Numbered from the stretch's first letter, positions 1-9,108 are shown. The stretch: 64,000 nucleotides of DNA from Cryobacterium sp. M96 (GCF_002929845.1 NZ_PJJS01000049.1:62001-126000), one strand, 5' to 3'. Numbers and translations: made by a program. The notes: generated from the letters alone by a model not told the origin.

Positions 1-468
1 GAACGCACCCAGCGCGAGGATCATTCCGAGGATGCCGGACGCGAAGTTGTCGACCAGCATCTCGAACCCGGGCTTGATCTTGCCGGCCCAGAGGCTGTCA
101 AGCTTCTTCAGGAGGTACGCCGATCCCGGGCCGACGATCATGGCGCCGATGAACATCGGGATCTCGCTGCCCACGATGACACCCATGGTCGCGATCGAGG
201 CGATGACCGCACCACGCGTTCCGTAGACCATCCGGCCACCGGTGTTGGCGATCAGGAGCGGCAGCAAGTACACGATCATCGGTCCGACGAGCGTTTCCAA
301 GGTCGCGTTCGGGGTCCAACCGGTCGGAATGAAGAATGCGGTGATCAATCCCCACGCGATGAATGCAGGGATGTTGGGCATGACCATTCCGCTGAGGAAG
401 GTTCCGAAGCGCTGAACGTGCACACGGGTTCCTCCGCTCTTGGTTTTGGTAGCTGACGTCGTCGTCAT
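1..468 (-). CDS. mtlA: Mannitol PTS permease, IIC domain (5' part, runs off left edge)
   Basis: First 156 codons of a PTS mannitol transporter EIIC, which imports and phosphorylates mannitol at the membrane. The ATG at 468 begins MTTTSATKTK and is preceded by AAAGGCAG. Hydrophobic segments follow, with MtlA-like stretches VGSEIPMFIGAM and MLVDNFASGILGM. The remaining IIC helices and any IIB domain lie outside the window. It is divergent from the MtlR-like regulator at 650, the usual arrangement for a mannitol locus. Family call is confident; substrate rests on similarity plus the regulator. Confidence 0.85.
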   Translation of the reverse strand, partial: MTTTSATKTKSGGTRVHVQRFGTFLSGMVMPNIPAFIAWGLITAFFIPTGWTPNATLETLVGPMIVYLLPLLIANTGGRMVYGTRGAVIASIATMGVIVGSEIPMFIGAMIVGPGSAYLLKKLDSLWAGKIKPGFEMLVDNFASGILGMILALGAF

Positions 469-649
469 TTCTCTGCCTTTCGTAGGGATGCGATGAGGAG
501 TTGCCCCGTCACGTTGCGACTTATTCAAGTCTGACCAAGGTGGTCGTGCGGGGCCACCAGAGACTTTTCCGCACCCCCGGAAATCTCGTGGCAGAGATCC
601 GGCCGGGAGCGGCGTGGGAGACTTGCGTTTTACTTGGGAGTTTCATGCA
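469..649. promoter_or_regulatory. Divergent mtlA / mtlR-like intergenic region
   Basis: 181 bp between two divergent starts, so it must hold promoters for both genes and probably the regulator's operator. I see a short inverted repeat, GGTGG and CCACC about ten bases apart (539-562), but no correctly spaced -35/-10 pair that I trust. The function is inferred from gene layout. Confidence 0.45.
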
Positions 650-2572
650 ATGAGCGACAAACAGACACGGATGCTGGATTTTCTGTCGCAGACACCGGCC
701 TGGGTTACCGCCGGCGAGCTTGCCGACCTCCTGGGCGTCACGCCCCGAACCGTGCGCAGCTACGTCACGAACCTGAAACTGGCAGCCGGGCCGCTCGAGA
801 TCATCGAGTCGGGGCCGGCCGGGTACCGGCTGGACCTCGAGGCGTTCGCCGTGTTCCGCGCCAGGGGGCGCATTCACTCGGACGAAGCCGAGACCCCGAC
901 GGATCGCCTTTACGCTTTGGTGCGCCGGCTCACGGAGTCCCACGAGGGGCTCGACGTCTACGCTCTGTCCGCCGAACTGTTCGTCAGTGACTCCACGATC
1001 GACTCCGACCTGACCAAGGTGCGACAGCTACTGCCCGCCACCGGGCTCACGCTCACCCGCCACGGCAGCGTGGTCACGCTCGCCGGCTCCGAGACCGACC
1101 GGCGGAGGCTGCTCAGCCGGCTGTTCCGCGAGGAGAGTTCGCGCGGTCTGCTCGAACTCGAGGCGATCCAGCGCGAGTTCGCCTCCGAGAGCCTCGGAGA
1201 GTTCAAGACGGATCTGATCGCGATGCTCGACTCGCAGGGGTATTTCGTCAACGAGTACGGCACCAACGACGTTCTACTCCATGTCGCCATCGCCATCGAC
1301 CGGGTCACGAGGCGCACCTCCCCCGTGGTGGCCGAGACCGCGGCATCCGTCGGCTCCCCCGACGCGATGACCCTCGCCCTCTCCGGGCTGATCGTGCGCC
1401 ACTTCCACGTCGAACTGGGTGTCGGTGACCTCGACTACATCGCACTCCTGCTCAAGACCCGGGTGATCACACCCGGGCAGGACCAGCCGGCGCAGGTTCT
1501 GATCGAGAGCTTCGTCCGCCCCGAAGATCTCGACGCCGTGCGCCGGATCGTCGGCCAGGCCGGGGACGAGTTCCTGCTGGACCTCGCGGAGGAGAACTTC
1601 ATCGTGAGGCTCACGCTGCACGTGCGCAACCTGATCAACCGGGCGACAGACCGCTCGTACTCGCACAACCCGCTCACCAGGTCGATCAAGACGTCCTACC
1701 CGATGATCTATGAGGTCGCCGTCTACATCGCCAGCCTGTTGCAGCGGCAGGAGCAGATCGTGATCAACGACGATGAGATCGCGTACATCGCGATGCACGT
1801 CGGTGCCCACCTTCAGCAGCAGTCCCGGCGCGAGGACCTGGTCACGTGCGCTCTGATCTGCCCGAACTATTACGACATGCACGTGCTGCTGCGCGAACGG
1901 ATCGAGCGGGTCCTCGGTGACGAGCTCGAAGTTGTGTCGGTGGTAACCCGCAGCGACGTCGACTGGAAGGCCCTGGATGCGAAACTCGTGCTCTCCACCA
2001 TCGAACCGCAGTCGCCGGCCGAGGCCGTCATCGTGATCCAGCCGTTCCTGACCGAGGCCGACATCGACCGCGTGCGGAAGGCCGCCAGCCGCATCCGCCG
2101 TCTTCGGCGTCGCGCCGCTCTCAAGGACGAGCTGCTGCAATTCTTCGACGAGTCCCTGTTCGCGCACAACTTCCACGCCGCTGACGAGACCGCGATGATC
2201 CGCGCTCTCGGCGAACGGATGATCGCACACGGCGATATCGACGAGAGCTACATCGACGGCGCGATCGAGCGCGAGCTCATGTCGTCGACGGCGTTCACGG
2301 ACAACGTGGCGGTGCCGCACTCGATGTCGATGACGGCAATCCGTACCTCGATCGCCGTCGTGATCAACGACACACCCATGGCGTGGGGCGAGAACCGCGT
2401 CAACGTGGTGGCGATGGTCGCTTTCAGCGCCGCCGGGCGCAAGAGCTTCCAGACCGTCTTCGACCAGTTCGTGGAGGTCTTCTCAGACCGGGCCGACGTG
2501 CAGCGGCTGGTCAAGCGGTCGGTGGACTTCGCATCCTTCATCGACGAGCTCGTGCACCTGATGGACCAGTAG
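650..2572 (+). CDS. mtlR: BglG/MtlR-family PTS-regulated transcriptional regulator
   Basis: Multidomain activator of PTS sugar genes whose activity is set by phosphorylation. In order: N-terminal helix-turn-helix (AGELADLLGVTPRTVRSYV, about residues 20-45), a second HTH-like stretch (DVYALSAELFVSDSTIDSDL), two PRD regions (about 180-390, with HLQQQSRR near the end of the second), an EIIB-like domain (ALICPNYYDMHVLL) and a C-terminal mannitol-type EIIA-like domain with the candidate phospho-site VPHSM. The ATG at 650 has TTGGGAG upstream; an in-frame GTG at 614 is less likely. Divergent to mtlA, so it most likely controls mannitol uptake. 640 aa fits full-length MtlR regulators. Confidence 0.85.
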   Translation: MSDKQTRMLDFLSQTPAWVTAGELADLLGVTPRTVRSYVTNLKLAAGPLEIIESGPAGYRLDLEAFAVFRARGRIHSDEAETPTDRLYALVRRLTESHEGLDVYALSAELFVSDSTIDSDLTKVRQLLPATGLTLTRHGSVVTLAGSETDRRRLLSRLFREESSRGLLELEAIQREFASESLGEFKTDLIAMLDSQGYFVNEYGTNDVLLHVAIAIDRVTRRTSPVVAETAASVGSPDAMTLALSGLIVRHFHVELGVGDLDYIALLLKTRVITPGQDQPAQVLIESFVRPEDLDAVRRIVGQAGDEFLLDLAEENFIVRLTLHVRNLINRATDRSYSHNPLTRSIKTSYPMIYEVAVYIASLLQRQEQIVINDDEIAYIAMHVGAHLQQQSRREDLVTCALICPNYYDMHVLLRERIERVLGDELEVVSVVTRSDVDWKALDAKLVLSTIEPQSPAEAVIVIQPFLTEADIDRVRKAASRIRRLRRRAALKDELLQFFDESLFAHNFHAADETAMIRALGERMIAHGDIDESYIDGAIERELMSSTAFTDNVAVPHSMSMTAIRTSIAVVINDTPMAWGENRVNVVAMVAFSAAGRKSFQTVFDQFVEVFSDRADVQRLVKRSVDFASFIDELVHLMDQ

Positions 2573-2585
2573 GCCACCGGTCGGG

Positions 2586-2915
2586 CTACTTCTTCGTTTC
2601 ACCCCAGTCACGCGTCTTGTACGCATAGATCGCGGCATCGAGCGCTTCGTCGCCGTTCTGCGAGGCGAAGACGGTCTCCTCCAGCAGGGCGATGCCGACC
2701 CCGGCGTGCACGGCCTGAAGGCGGATCTTCTCAAACCTGGGTGCCAGGTGGGGACCCACTAGAAGCACGTCGACCGGGCCGAGGGAGGCCGGCAGATCCG
2801 ATTCGCTCCCCGCGAAGACGTGGACATCCAGGCCGCGGGCCGCGGCGGTGTGCCGAACCCGATGTGCAACAAAGGCACTGGAGGCGCCAGCACCGCAGAC
2901 GATGAGAATCTTCAT
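2586..2915 (-). CDS. Orphan PTS EIIB subunit, lactose/cellobiose type
   Basis: 109-aa soluble phosphocarrier. The N-terminus MKILIVCGAGASSAFVA carries the phospho-Cys loop (Cys8) of the lactose/cellobiose IIB fold, then DVLLVGPHLAPRFEKI as in that family. The ATG at 2915 follows AGGGAAAGAG. It is convergent with the mtlR-like gene, only 13 bp apart, and no IIA or IIC gene lies beside it. It may serve a transporter elsewhere or phosphorylate a regulator. Substrate unknown. Confidence 0.8.
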   Translation of the reverse strand: MKILIVCGAGASSAFVAHRVRHTAAARGLDVHVFAGSESDLPASLGPVDVLLVGPHLAPRFEKIRLQAVHAGVGIALLEETVFASQNGDEALDAAIYAYKTRDWGETKK

Positions 2916-3012
2916 GGAATCGCTCTTTCCCTGAGCCGCGACGGACGGTTTGCCCTCTCCTCCATCCTCCCGCCTCCGGAGTCCCGGAGAGACCAGATCC
3001 CCGCCCCCGAGC

Positions 3013-3049
3013 GCGGCTGGTTCGGGCCGTGTGTGGCTCCGGGAGCGGG
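3013..3049 (+). repeat. Direct repeat copy 1 (partner of 3360-3396)
   Basis: Begins GCGGCTGGTTCGGGCCGTGT. Thirty-four of 36 positions match the copy at 3360, offset 347 bp. The partner includes the map stop codon, so this copy looks like a duplicated piece of the map 3' end. Confidence 0.75.
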
Positions 3050-3208
3050 TTCCGATTGCCGCGGGTGAGGGGCGATCGCGGGTGGCGGGTGAGTGGCGAT
3101 TGGTCCATTTCTCGGACAGGCGAGAAGTTGACCGCAGCGCGGGGTGGATGCGCGCTGCAACCGCCGTCTCGTACGAGCCCGGAGCCCGGGGTCGACTCAC
3201 CCCGAACG

Positions 3209-3285
3209 AATTCGACGGAGATTCTGCCCAAAACACCGCTTTCGGGCACGAAAACGGGTGTTTGACCCAAAATCTCCGTCGAATT
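3209..3285. repeat. 77-bp imperfect palindrome
   Basis: Arms 3209-3237 and 3257-3285 pair at 24 of 29 positions: AATTCGACGGAGATT...ACACC against its complement. A nested TTTCG/CGAAA pair sits in the loop. Neither strand has a T-run, so it is not a canonical terminator. It resembles a dispersed palindromic intergenic repeat; copies elsewhere in the genome cannot be seen from here. Confidence 0.75.
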
Positions 3286-3359
3286 GGTTTGGCATCGGGC
3301 ACGACGTTTCGCGTGCGGAACGGCGTCCACGCAGTGCGGTGAGATCCGACGTTCCGTGT

Positions 3360-3396
3360 GCGGCTGGTTCGGGCCGTGTGCGGCTACGGGAGCGGA
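3360..3396 (+). repeat. Direct repeat copy 2 (overlaps map 3' end)
   Basis: Second copy of the 36-bp repeat at 3013, with two mismatches. It spans the map stop codon (3384-3386), so the last four map codons lie inside the repeat. Confidence 0.75.
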
Positions 3397-4214
3397 ACGG
3401 GCGTGATGCCGAGCGGGGCCAGCCCCGCAGCGCCGCCGTCGGCGGCGGTGAGCACCCAGATGCCGTCCTTGTGCACGGCCACGCTGTGCTCCCAGTGCGC
3501 GGCGGCCAGGCCGTCGCTGGTGGCGACGGTCCAGTCGTCGTCGCGCACGAACGTCTCGATGGACCCCATGACGACCATGGGCTCGATCGCGATCACCAGA
3601 CCGGGCTTCACGTCCGGACCCTTCTGGCGAACGCGATAGTTGAACACGGGCGGGGCCTCGTGCATGGACCGGCCGATGCCGTGACCGACATAGTCGGTGA
3701 GGATTCCGTAGTCCCCCTGAGACTCGACGTAGTCCTCGATGGCATCGCCGACCTCGTTGAGGTGACGCGCCACCGCGAGCCGGGCGATCCCGTGCCACAG
3801 CGACTGCTCCGTGACGTGCGACAGTTTCTCGCGCTCGGCGACGACCTCGGGCCGGGCCGGGTCCGGAATCACGAAGGAGAAGGCCGCGTCGCCGTTCCAG
3901 CCGTCGATGATGGCACCGCTGTCGATCGACACGATGTCGCCGGCGGCGAGCACGCGAGCCCCCGGGATGCCGTGCACGACATCCTCGTTGACGGACGCGC
4001 AGACCGTGTGGTGGTAGCCCTGCTCCAGCTTGAAGTTCGGCAGGCCGCCTTGAGCCACGATGGCCGCCTCGGCGGCCGCGTCGAGCTCGAGGGTGGTCGC
4101 ACCGACCCGGATGGCCGCCCGGGCCGCATCCAGGGATGCGGCCGTGGCCAGTCCGGGCGCGATCATCAACCGCATCTGCGCCGGCGACTTGTAGATGGAT
4201 CGTCGAAGGCTCAT
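3384..4214 (-). CDS. map: Type I methionine aminopeptidase
   Basis: Removes the initiator methionine from nascent proteins. 276 aa with the five metal ligands of the family: Asp in VSIDSGAII and in GWNGDAAF, His in GHGIGRSMHEAP, Glu in AIEPMVV, plus a C-terminal Glu in AHWEHSVAV. The substrate His lies in GYHHTVCASVNE. I chose ATG 4214 (MSLRRSIYKSP); an in-frame GTG at 4262 has no ribosome site and would crowd adk. Last gene of the S10-spc run, 55 bp after adk. The stop codon lies inside a direct repeat. Confidence 0.95.
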   Translation of the reverse strand: MSLRRSIYKSPAQMRLMIAPGLATAASLDAARAAIRVGATTLELDAAAEAAIVAQGGLPNFKLEQGYHHTVCASVNEDVVHGIPGARVLAAGDIVSIDSGAIIDGWNGDAAFSFVIPDPARPEVVAEREKLSHVTEQSLWHGIARLAVARHLNEVGDAIEDYVESQGDYGILTDYVGHGIGRSMHEAPPVFNYRVRQKGPDVKPGLVIAIEPMVVMGSIETFVRDDDWTVATSDGLAAAHWEHSVAVHKDGIWVLTAADGGAAGLAPLGITPVPLP

Positions 4215-4269
4215 GGTGAAGATCTCTGCAAACTGCTGAGGACGCGCACGCTGGGCGTGCACGACCGGG

Positions 4270-4929
4270 TTAGGAGGCGCTGGCTGCGTCTCCGCTGGTG
4301 ACGGGCACGCTGGTGACGGGCACGCTGGTGACGGGCACGCTGGTGACGGGCACGGAGAGTCCGCGCCCGGTCAGAGCCGCGAGGATGCGCCCGGTCACTT
4401 CGTCGACGGCGCCGAGGCCGTCGACCGTGACCACGAGACCGCGGGAGGAGTAAACGTCGATCAGAGGAGATGTCTGCTCCTCGTAGACGGAAAGGCGGTG
4501 CCGGATGACGTCAGCGGTGTCGTCCGCACGCCCCTGCTCGGCGGCACGCTTGAGGAGTCGGGCGACGACCTCTTCGGTATCGGCGACGATCAGCACGACG
4601 GCGTCGAGTGCGTCACCGTCGGCCTCCAGCAACCGGTCCAGTTCCAGAACCTGCTCCTGCGTGCGCGGGTAGCCGTCCAGCAGGAATCCCCCGGTGGCGT
4701 CGGGCTGCTGCAACCGATCGGACACGATCGCGTTGGTGAGGGAATCGGGCACGTACGCGCCGGCATCCATGAACGCCTTGACTTGAAGACCCAGCTCGGT
4801 GTCGTTCTTCACGTTGAAGCGGAAGATGTCACCGGTGGAGATGGCCGGAACGTCGAAGGCCTCGGACAGGCGCTCGGCCTGAGTTCCCTTGCCCGCGCCG
4901 GGCGGGCCGATCAGCAGCAAACGGGTCAT
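4270..4929 (-). CDS. adk: Adenylate kinase with repetitive C-terminal tail
   Basis: Interconverts ATP + AMP and 2 ADP. 219 aa: P-loop [10 protein letters not shown] at residues 8-17, AMP-site STGDIFR, GYPRT, and a short LID without zinc cysteines ([17 protein letters not shown]). The core ends near residue 190 ([10 protein letters not shown]). The remaining ~28 residues are an extension made of four near-identical VPVTS units encoded by a perfect 15-bp tandem repeat, which is not part of the family. ATG 4929 overlaps the secY stop by 4 nt (ATGA), implying translational coupling. Confidence 0.95.
   Translation of the reverse strand: MTRLLLIGPPGAGKGTQAERLSEAFDVPAISTGDIFRFNVKNDTELGLQVKAFMDAGAYVPDSLTNAIVSDRLQQPDATGGFLLDGYPRTQEQVLELDRLLEADGDALDAVVLIVADTEEVVARLLKRAAEQGRADDTADVIRHRLSVYEEQTSPLIDVYSSRGLVVTVDGLGAVDEVTGRILAALTGRGLSVPVTSVPVTSVPVTSVPVTSGDAASAS
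4294..4353 (+). repeat. 15-bp tandem repeat, four copies, inside adk
   Basis: Unit GCTGGTGACGGGCAC repeated four times without mismatch. It is in frame with adk (15 = 3 x 5), so copy-number change would lengthen or shorten the protein tail by five residues without a frameshift. Confidence 0.95.
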
Positions 4930-6248
4930 CGGAGAAGCCCTTCGTAGTGGCGCTGCTGGAGTTGCGCGTCGATCTGTTTGACCGTCTCGAGTCCGACACC
5001 GACCACGATCAGGATGCTGGCGCCACCGAACGGGAAGTTCTGGTCGGCTCCGATCGCGGAGAACGCGATCAGCGGCAGCAGGGCGATCAGGCCCAGGTAC
5101 AGGGCACCGGGCAGCGTCACCCGGGTGAGAACGAAGTCCAGGTACTCGGCGGTCGGACGACCGGCACGGATGCCCGGGATGAATCCGCCGTACTTCTTCA
5201 TGTTGTCGGCGACCTCTTCGGGGTTGAAGGTGATCGCGACATAGAAGTAGGTGAATCCGACGATGAGGAAGAAGTACAGCGCCATGTAGAGCGGATCGTT
5301 GCCCTGCGTGAGGTTGTTGGTGACCCAGGTGACCCACGCTGCCGGCGCCTGTCCGGCCGCCGGCTGGTTGAACTGCGCGATCAGGGCCGGAAGGTACAGC
5401 AGTGACGACGCGAAAATGACGGGCACGACGCCGGCCATGTTCACCTTGATCGGGATGTACGTGTTGTTCCCGCCGTAGGTGCGGCGTCCGACCATCCGTT
5501 TGGCGTACTGCACCGGGATGCGACGCTGGGACTGCTCGACGAAGACCACCGCGGCGACCACGACCAGACCGACCGCGATCACGATCATCAGGATGTCGAG
5601 GCCCTTCTGCTGCCCGATGGAGGCGAGCGATCCCGGAAAGAGGGCTGCGATCGAGGTGAAGATCAACAGTGACATGCCGTTGCCGATGCCGCGCTCGGTG
5701 ATGAGCTCACCCATCCACATGATCAGGCCAGTACCGGCGGTCATGGTGATGACCATGAGCATGATGGCGTACCAGGCGTCGTTGGTGAGCAGCTGCGAGC
5801 ACTCGGCGCTGGCGGACGTGCCGTAGAGCGCTCCGCTGCGGGCCACCGTGATCAGCGTCGTCGACTGAAGGATCGCGAGGGCGATGGTGAGGTACCGAGT
5901 GTACTGGGTGAGCGTGCCCTGTCCGGACGCGCCTTCCTTGTGCAGTGTCTCAAAATGTGGGATGACCACGCGCAGGAGCTGCACGATGATCGAGGCCGTG
6001 ATGTACGGCATGATGCCGAGCGCGAAGACCGACAGTTGCAGCAGCGCGCCGCCGCTGAAGAGGTTGACGAGCTCATAGAGGCCGCTGGCGTCCTGGTTCG
6101 CCGCCAGACACGATTGAACGTTTCCGAAGTCGACGAAGGGGGCAGGGATGAACGAGCCCAGTCGGAACAGGGCAACGATACCCAGGCTGAACCCGATTTT
6201 CCTGCGCAGGTCGGGTGTGCGGAATATCCGCGCGATGGCGCTGAACAC
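4926..6248 (-). CDS. secY: Preprotein translocase channel subunit SecY
   Basis: Central channel of the Sec translocon in the cytoplasmic membrane. 440 aa with ten predicted membrane segments; begins [17 protein letters not shown] and shows [11 protein letters not shown] (TM1), the GNGMSLLIF region and C-terminal [18 protein letters not shown] chose GTG 6248 because GGAGG lies six bases upstream; the longer frame from 6296 would start inside an intergenic hairpin. It couples to adk by ATGA overlap. The 98-bp gap after rplO carries a terminator-like hairpin, so its expression may be below that of the ribosomal genes. Confidence 0.95.
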   Translation of the reverse strand: MFSAIARIFRTPDLRRKIGFSLGIVALFRLGSFIPAPFVDFGNVQSCLAANQDASGLYELVNLFSGGALLQLSVFALGIMPYITASIIVQLLRVVIPHFETLHKEGASGQGTLTQYTRYLTIALAILQSTTLITVARSGALYGTSASAECSQLLTNDAWYAIMLMVITMTAGTGLIMWMGELITERGIGNGMSLLIFTSIAALFPGSLASIGQQKGLDILMIVIAVGLVVVAAVVFVEQSQRRIPVQYAKRMVGRRTYGGNNTYIPIKVNMAGVVPVIFASSLLYLPALIAQFNQPAAGQAPAAWVTWVTNNLTQGNDPLYMALYFFLIVGFTYFYVAITFNPEEVADNMKKYGGFIPGIRAGRPTAEYLDFVLTRVTLPGALYLGLIALLPLIAFSAIGADQNFPFGGASILIVVGVGLETVKQIDAQLQQRHYEGLLR

Positions 6249-6270
6249 AATGCCTCCAGTTAATAACGTG

Positions 6271-6330
6271 AAAAACGAGCTTGTCGAGACCAGCATCGAA
6301 AGATTTCGATTGGTGGCCTCGACAAGCTCG
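6271..6330 (-). terminator. REP-like hairpin with T-tract between rplO and secY
   Basis: Near-perfect ~55-nt hairpin: outer arms CGAGCTTGTCGAG (6276-6288) and its exact complement (6318-6330), with an inner ATCGAAA/TTTCGAT pairing. In the transcribed (minus) direction it is followed at once by TTTTT (6271-6275), like an intrinsic terminator. The arm sequence belongs to the dispersed TCGACA(A/G)GCTCG repeat family seen at 45341 and 56781. Read-through must occur unless secY has its own promoter. Confidence 0.7.
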
Positions 6331-6346
6331 CTCAGCGTCTACGGAC

Positions 6347-6904
6347 TTACTTGATTGAGCCACCCGCAGCGACGATCTTCTGCTCTGCTGAGCCGGAGAC
6401 CTTATCCACTGCAATGTTCAGCTTAACCGCAATGTCACCATTGCCGAGAACCTTGACCTTCTCGTTGTCGCGAACGGCACCCTTGGCGACCAGGTCGGCG
6501 ATGGTTACATCGCCGCCGTTCGGGTAAAGCTCGGCGAGCTTCTCGAGGTTGACGACCTGGTACTCGACGCGGAACGGGTTCTTGAACCCGCGCAGCTTCG
6601 GAGTACGCATGTGCAGCGGCATCTGGCCACCCTCAAACCCGATGCGCACGTTGTAGCGCGCCTTCGTACCCTTGGTTCCACGGCCGGCGGTCTTACCCTT
6701 GGATCCTTCACCACGACCGACACGCATGCGCGACTTCTTGGCTCCGGGGGCGGGGCGAAGGTGGTGAACCTTCAGAACCTGCTCGCGCTTCTCGGTCGGA
6801 GCAGCCTTCACTGCGACCTTGGCGGAGGCAGCCTTTTTGGGGGCTGCCTTCTGTGCAGTGGCGGGCTTGGCGGCTGCCGTGGCAGCTTCCTTCTCGTCAG
6901 CCAT
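6347..6904 (-). CDS. rplO: 50S ribosomal protein uL15 with N-terminal extension
   Basis: Large-subunit assembly protein. The canonical L15 begins near residue 46 ([22 protein letters not shown]) and shows the Gly-rich [14 protein letters not shown] and a C-terminal [10 protein letters not shown]. The first ~45 residues are an Ala/Lys-rich low-complexity extension, making 185 aa against ~150 usual. ATG 6904 overlaps the rpmD stop (TAATG). Last ribosomal gene before the secY hairpin. Confidence 0.95.
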   Translation of the reverse strand: MADEKEAATAAAKPATAQKAAPKKAASAKVAVKAAPTEKREQVLKVHHLRPAPGAKKSRMRVGRGEGSKGKTAGRGTKGTKARYNVRIGFEGGQMPLHMRTPKLRGFKNPFRVEYQVVNLEKLAELYPNGGDVTIADLVAKGAVRDNEKVKVLGNGDIAVKLNIAVDKVSGSAEQKIVAAGGSIK

Positions 6905-7086
6905 TAGTCAATCTCCTCGACCTTTACGAGGTGAGCAACGGTGTTGACGTAGCCACGGTTCTGCGAGTTGTCCTCGCGAATCGTGACTGCGCCAATGCGC
7001 TTGAGACCCAGGCTGCGAAGCGTGTCGCGCTGGTTCTGCTTCTCACTAATTTTGGACTTGATCTGTGTCACTTTGAGGCGAGCCAT
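6904..7086 (-). CDS. rpmD: 50S ribosomal protein uL30
   Basis: 60 aa, the full length of bacterial L30: [27 protein letters not shown]. Small large-subunit surface protein. ATG 7086 overlaps the rpsE stop by one base (TGATG) and its own stop overlaps the rplO start, so the three genes are translationally coupled. Confidence 0.95.
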   Translation of the reverse strand: MARLKVTQIKSKISEKQNQRDTLRSLGLKRIGAVTIREDNSQNRGYVNTVAHLVKVEEID

Positions 7087-7796
7087 CAGGCACCTGCCTT
7101 TGCTGCCGCTGCAGCTGCTGCTGCGGCGGCGTCGGCACGCAGGAAGCGCGCCGGAGCGACGTCTTCGTACGCGAGGCCACGACGAGCCGCAACTGCACGC
7201 GGCTCTTCGAGCTGGTGCAGGGCCTCGACCGTGGCGTGAACGATGTTGATGGTGTTCGACGAACCGAGCGACTTGCTGAGGACATCGTGGATGCCCGCGC
7301 ACTCGAGAACGGCGCGCACCGGGCCACCGGCGATAACGCCGGTACCGGCGGCGGCGGGACGCAGCAGGACGACGCCGGCTGCGGCTTCACCCTGCACGGG
7401 GTGCGGGATCGTCAGACCGACGCGGGGAACGCGGAAGAAGTTCTTCTTCGCTTCTTCGACGCCCTTGGAAATGGCGGTCGGCACCTCGCGGGCCTTGCCG
7501 TATCCGACGCCGACGAGGCCGTTTCCGTCACCGACGACGACGAGAGCGGTGAAGCTGAAGCGACGACCACCCTTCACCACCTTGGAAACGCGGTTGATGG
7601 TGACGACGCGCTCCAGGAACTGGCTCTTGTCGGCATCGCGGCTTCCGCGGTCCTTGTTCGGGTTGCGCTCACGACCGCCACGACGAGCCTCACGAGGCTC
7701 GTTCTGGGCAGGTGCCGTTGAGGCAGCGGTTTCGACGGGTGCCTCTGCGGCCACCACGGTCTCCTTGGTTGCTGTGCTAGCGGTTTCAGTGCTCAC
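7086..7796 (-). CDS. rpsE: 30S ribosomal protein uS5 with extended termini
   Basis: Accuracy-related small-subunit protein. The core runs from about residue 58 ([21 protein letters not shown]) through [15 protein letters not shown] to [15 protein letters not shown]. An N-terminal extension of ~55 residues with acidic, Ala and Arg stretches, and a C-terminal poly-Ala tail (nine Ala), bring it to 236 aa against ~165 in E. coli. The start is GTG 7796, overlapping the rplR stop by 4 nt (GTGA). Confidence 0.95.
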   Translation of the reverse strand: MSTETASTATKETVVAAEAPVETAASTAPAQNEPREARRGGRERNPNKDRGSRDADKSQFLERVVTINRVSKVVKGGRRFSFTALVVVGDGNGLVGVGYGKAREVPTAISKGVEEAKKNFFRVPRVGLTIPHPVQGEAAAGVVLLRPAAAGTGVIAGGPVRAVLECAGIHDVLSKSLGSSNTINIVHATVEALHQLEEPRAVAARRGLAYEDVAPARFLRADAAAAAAAAAAKAGA

Positions 7797-8164
7797 AGGT
7801 TCAATCCACCCTCTCGAGCTCCATCGGCGATCGCAGCGACGCGTCCTGCGTACTTGCTTCCGCCACGGTCAAATACGACAGCGTCGATGCCGGCGGCCTT
7901 CGCACGCTCGGCGACGAGTTCGCCGACCTTGCGGGCCTTGGCGGTCTTGTCACCATCGAAGGTGCGCAGACCGTCTTCGAGCGTGGACGCCGAAGCAAGG
8001 GTGAAACCCTTGCTGTCATCGACGACCTGCACGAACACGTGGCGAGCCGAACGGGTCACGACGAGACGCGGACGAAGCGCGGTCCCCTCGATCTTTTTGC
8101 GAAGACGTGCATGCCTGCGTCCGCGGGCAGCGGCCTTGCTATTACCTCTAGTTCCGAGACCCAT
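7793..8164 (-). CDS. rplR: 50S ribosomal protein uL18
   Basis: 5S-rRNA-binding protein of the central protuberance. 123 aa with [30 protein letters not shown] and the C-terminal [21 protein letters not shown]. Two bases downstream of rplF; its stop overlaps the rpsE start. Confidence 0.95.
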   Translation of the reverse strand: MGLGTRGNSKAAARGRRHARLRKKIEGTALRPRLVVTRSARHVFVQVVDDSKGFTLASASTLEDGLRTFDGDKTAKARKVGELVAERAKAAGIDAVVFDRGGSKYAGRVAAIADGAREGGLNL

Positions 8165-8166
8165 GG

Positions 8167-8703
8167 TTATTTACCACTCTTTCCGGCCTTGCGGCGAACA
8201 ATCTCGCCGGCGTAACGCACACCCTTGCCCTTGTAGGGCTCCGGCTTGCGAATCTTACGGATGTTGGCGGCGACCTCGCCGACAGCCTGCTTGTCGATGC
8301 CACCGACCGTGAGGCGGTTGACGCTCTCCACGGTGAGGGTGATGCCGGCAGGTGCCTCGACGAGGACCGGGTGCGAGAAGCCGAGGGCGAACTCGATCGA
8401 GCTGCCCTTCTGGGCGACGCGGTAACCGGTACCGACGATCTCGAGAGACTTGGTGTAACCCACCGTCACCCCGATGATCTGGTTTGCGATCAGCGTGCGA
8501 GTCAGTCCGTGCAGCGAACGCGAGTTGCGCTCGTCGTTCGGGCGTGTGACGACGACGTGGCCGTCCTCGATCTTGACCTCGATGGGGTTCGCGACGGTGA
8601 GCGCGAGCTCCCCCTTCGGACCCTTGACGTTGACGCGCTGGCCTTCAGTGGCGACCGTGACATCCGCGGGAATCGGGATGGGAAGTCTTCCAATACGTGA
8701 CAT
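8167..8703 (-). CDS. rplF: 50S ribosomal protein uL6
   Basis: Protein near the factor-binding site. 178 aa: [23 protein letters not shown], and the C-terminal [15 protein letters not shown] signature. ATG 8703 lies 6 bp after rpsH. Standard length, no anomaly. Confidence 0.95.
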   Translation of the reverse strand: MSRIGRLPIPIPADVTVATEGQRVNVKGPKGELALTVANPIEVKIEDGHVVVTRPNDERNSRSLHGLTRTLIANQIIGVTVGYTKSLEIVGTGYRVAQKGSSIEFALGFSHPVLVEAPAGITLTVESVNRLTVGGIDKQAVGEVAANIRKIRKPEPYKGKGVRYAGEIVRRKAGKSGK

Positions 8704-8709
8704 TGTCGG

Positions 8710-9108
8710 CTACCACACGTAGGCGAGAACTTCTCCGCCTACGCCCTTCTTCTCAGCCTGGCGGTCGGTGAGCAGACCGCTGGAGGTGGACAGGATGGCA
8801 ACGCCGAGACCACCGAGAACGGTGGGGATTTCGGTCGACTTCGCGTACACGCGCAGGCCGGGCTTGGAAACCCGCTTGATGCCGACGATGGAACGCTCGC
8901 GGTTCGGACCGAACTTGAGGTTGAGCGTGAGGGTCTTGCCGACCACTGCATCCTTGACATCCCACGCCGAGATGTAACCCTGGGCCTTGAGAATGTCTGC
9001 GATGTTCGCTTTGAGCTTGCTGTGCGGCATGGACACGGTGTCGTGGAACGCCGAGTTAGCGTTGCGCAGTCTGGTCAGCATGTCTGCGACCGGATCTGTC
9101 ATTGTCAT
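8710..9108 (-). CDS. rpsH: 30S ribosomal protein uS8
   Basis: 16S-rRNA-binding assembly protein. 132 aa: [33 protein letters not shown] and C-terminal [12 protein letters not shown] 9108 gives MTMTDP; a second ATG two codons on is possible. Preceded by an unusually long 118-bp gap after rplE where some bacteria carry rpsN. Confidence 0.95.
   Translation of the reverse strand: MTMTDPVADMLTRLRNANSAFHDTVSMPHSKLKANIADILKAQGYISAWDVKDAVVGKTLTLNLKFGPNRERSIVGIKRVSKPGLRVYAKSTEIPTVLGGLGVAILSTSSGLLTDRQAEKKGVGGEVLAYVW

Larger units (their letters stand above)
2916..3383. other. Gene-free spacer with direct repeats and a palindrome
   Basis: 468 bp between map and the EIIB gene. I see no supportable gene. 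It holds a 36-bp direct repeat (3013 and 3360) and a 77-bp imperfect palindrome (3209-3285), listed separately. Short open frames here are GC-driven and lack ribosome sites. This is where most actinobacteria continue into infA. Confidence 0.6.

Noticed and set aside
3144-4301. 385-codon plus-strand frame across the spacer and map
   Set aside because: Mostly antisense to map and Arg/Gly-rich in the spacer; no start signal or domain.
6249-6296. Longer N-terminus for SecY
   Set aside because: Would be translated from within the REP hairpin; GGAGG correctly spaced before GTG 6248 decides the start.
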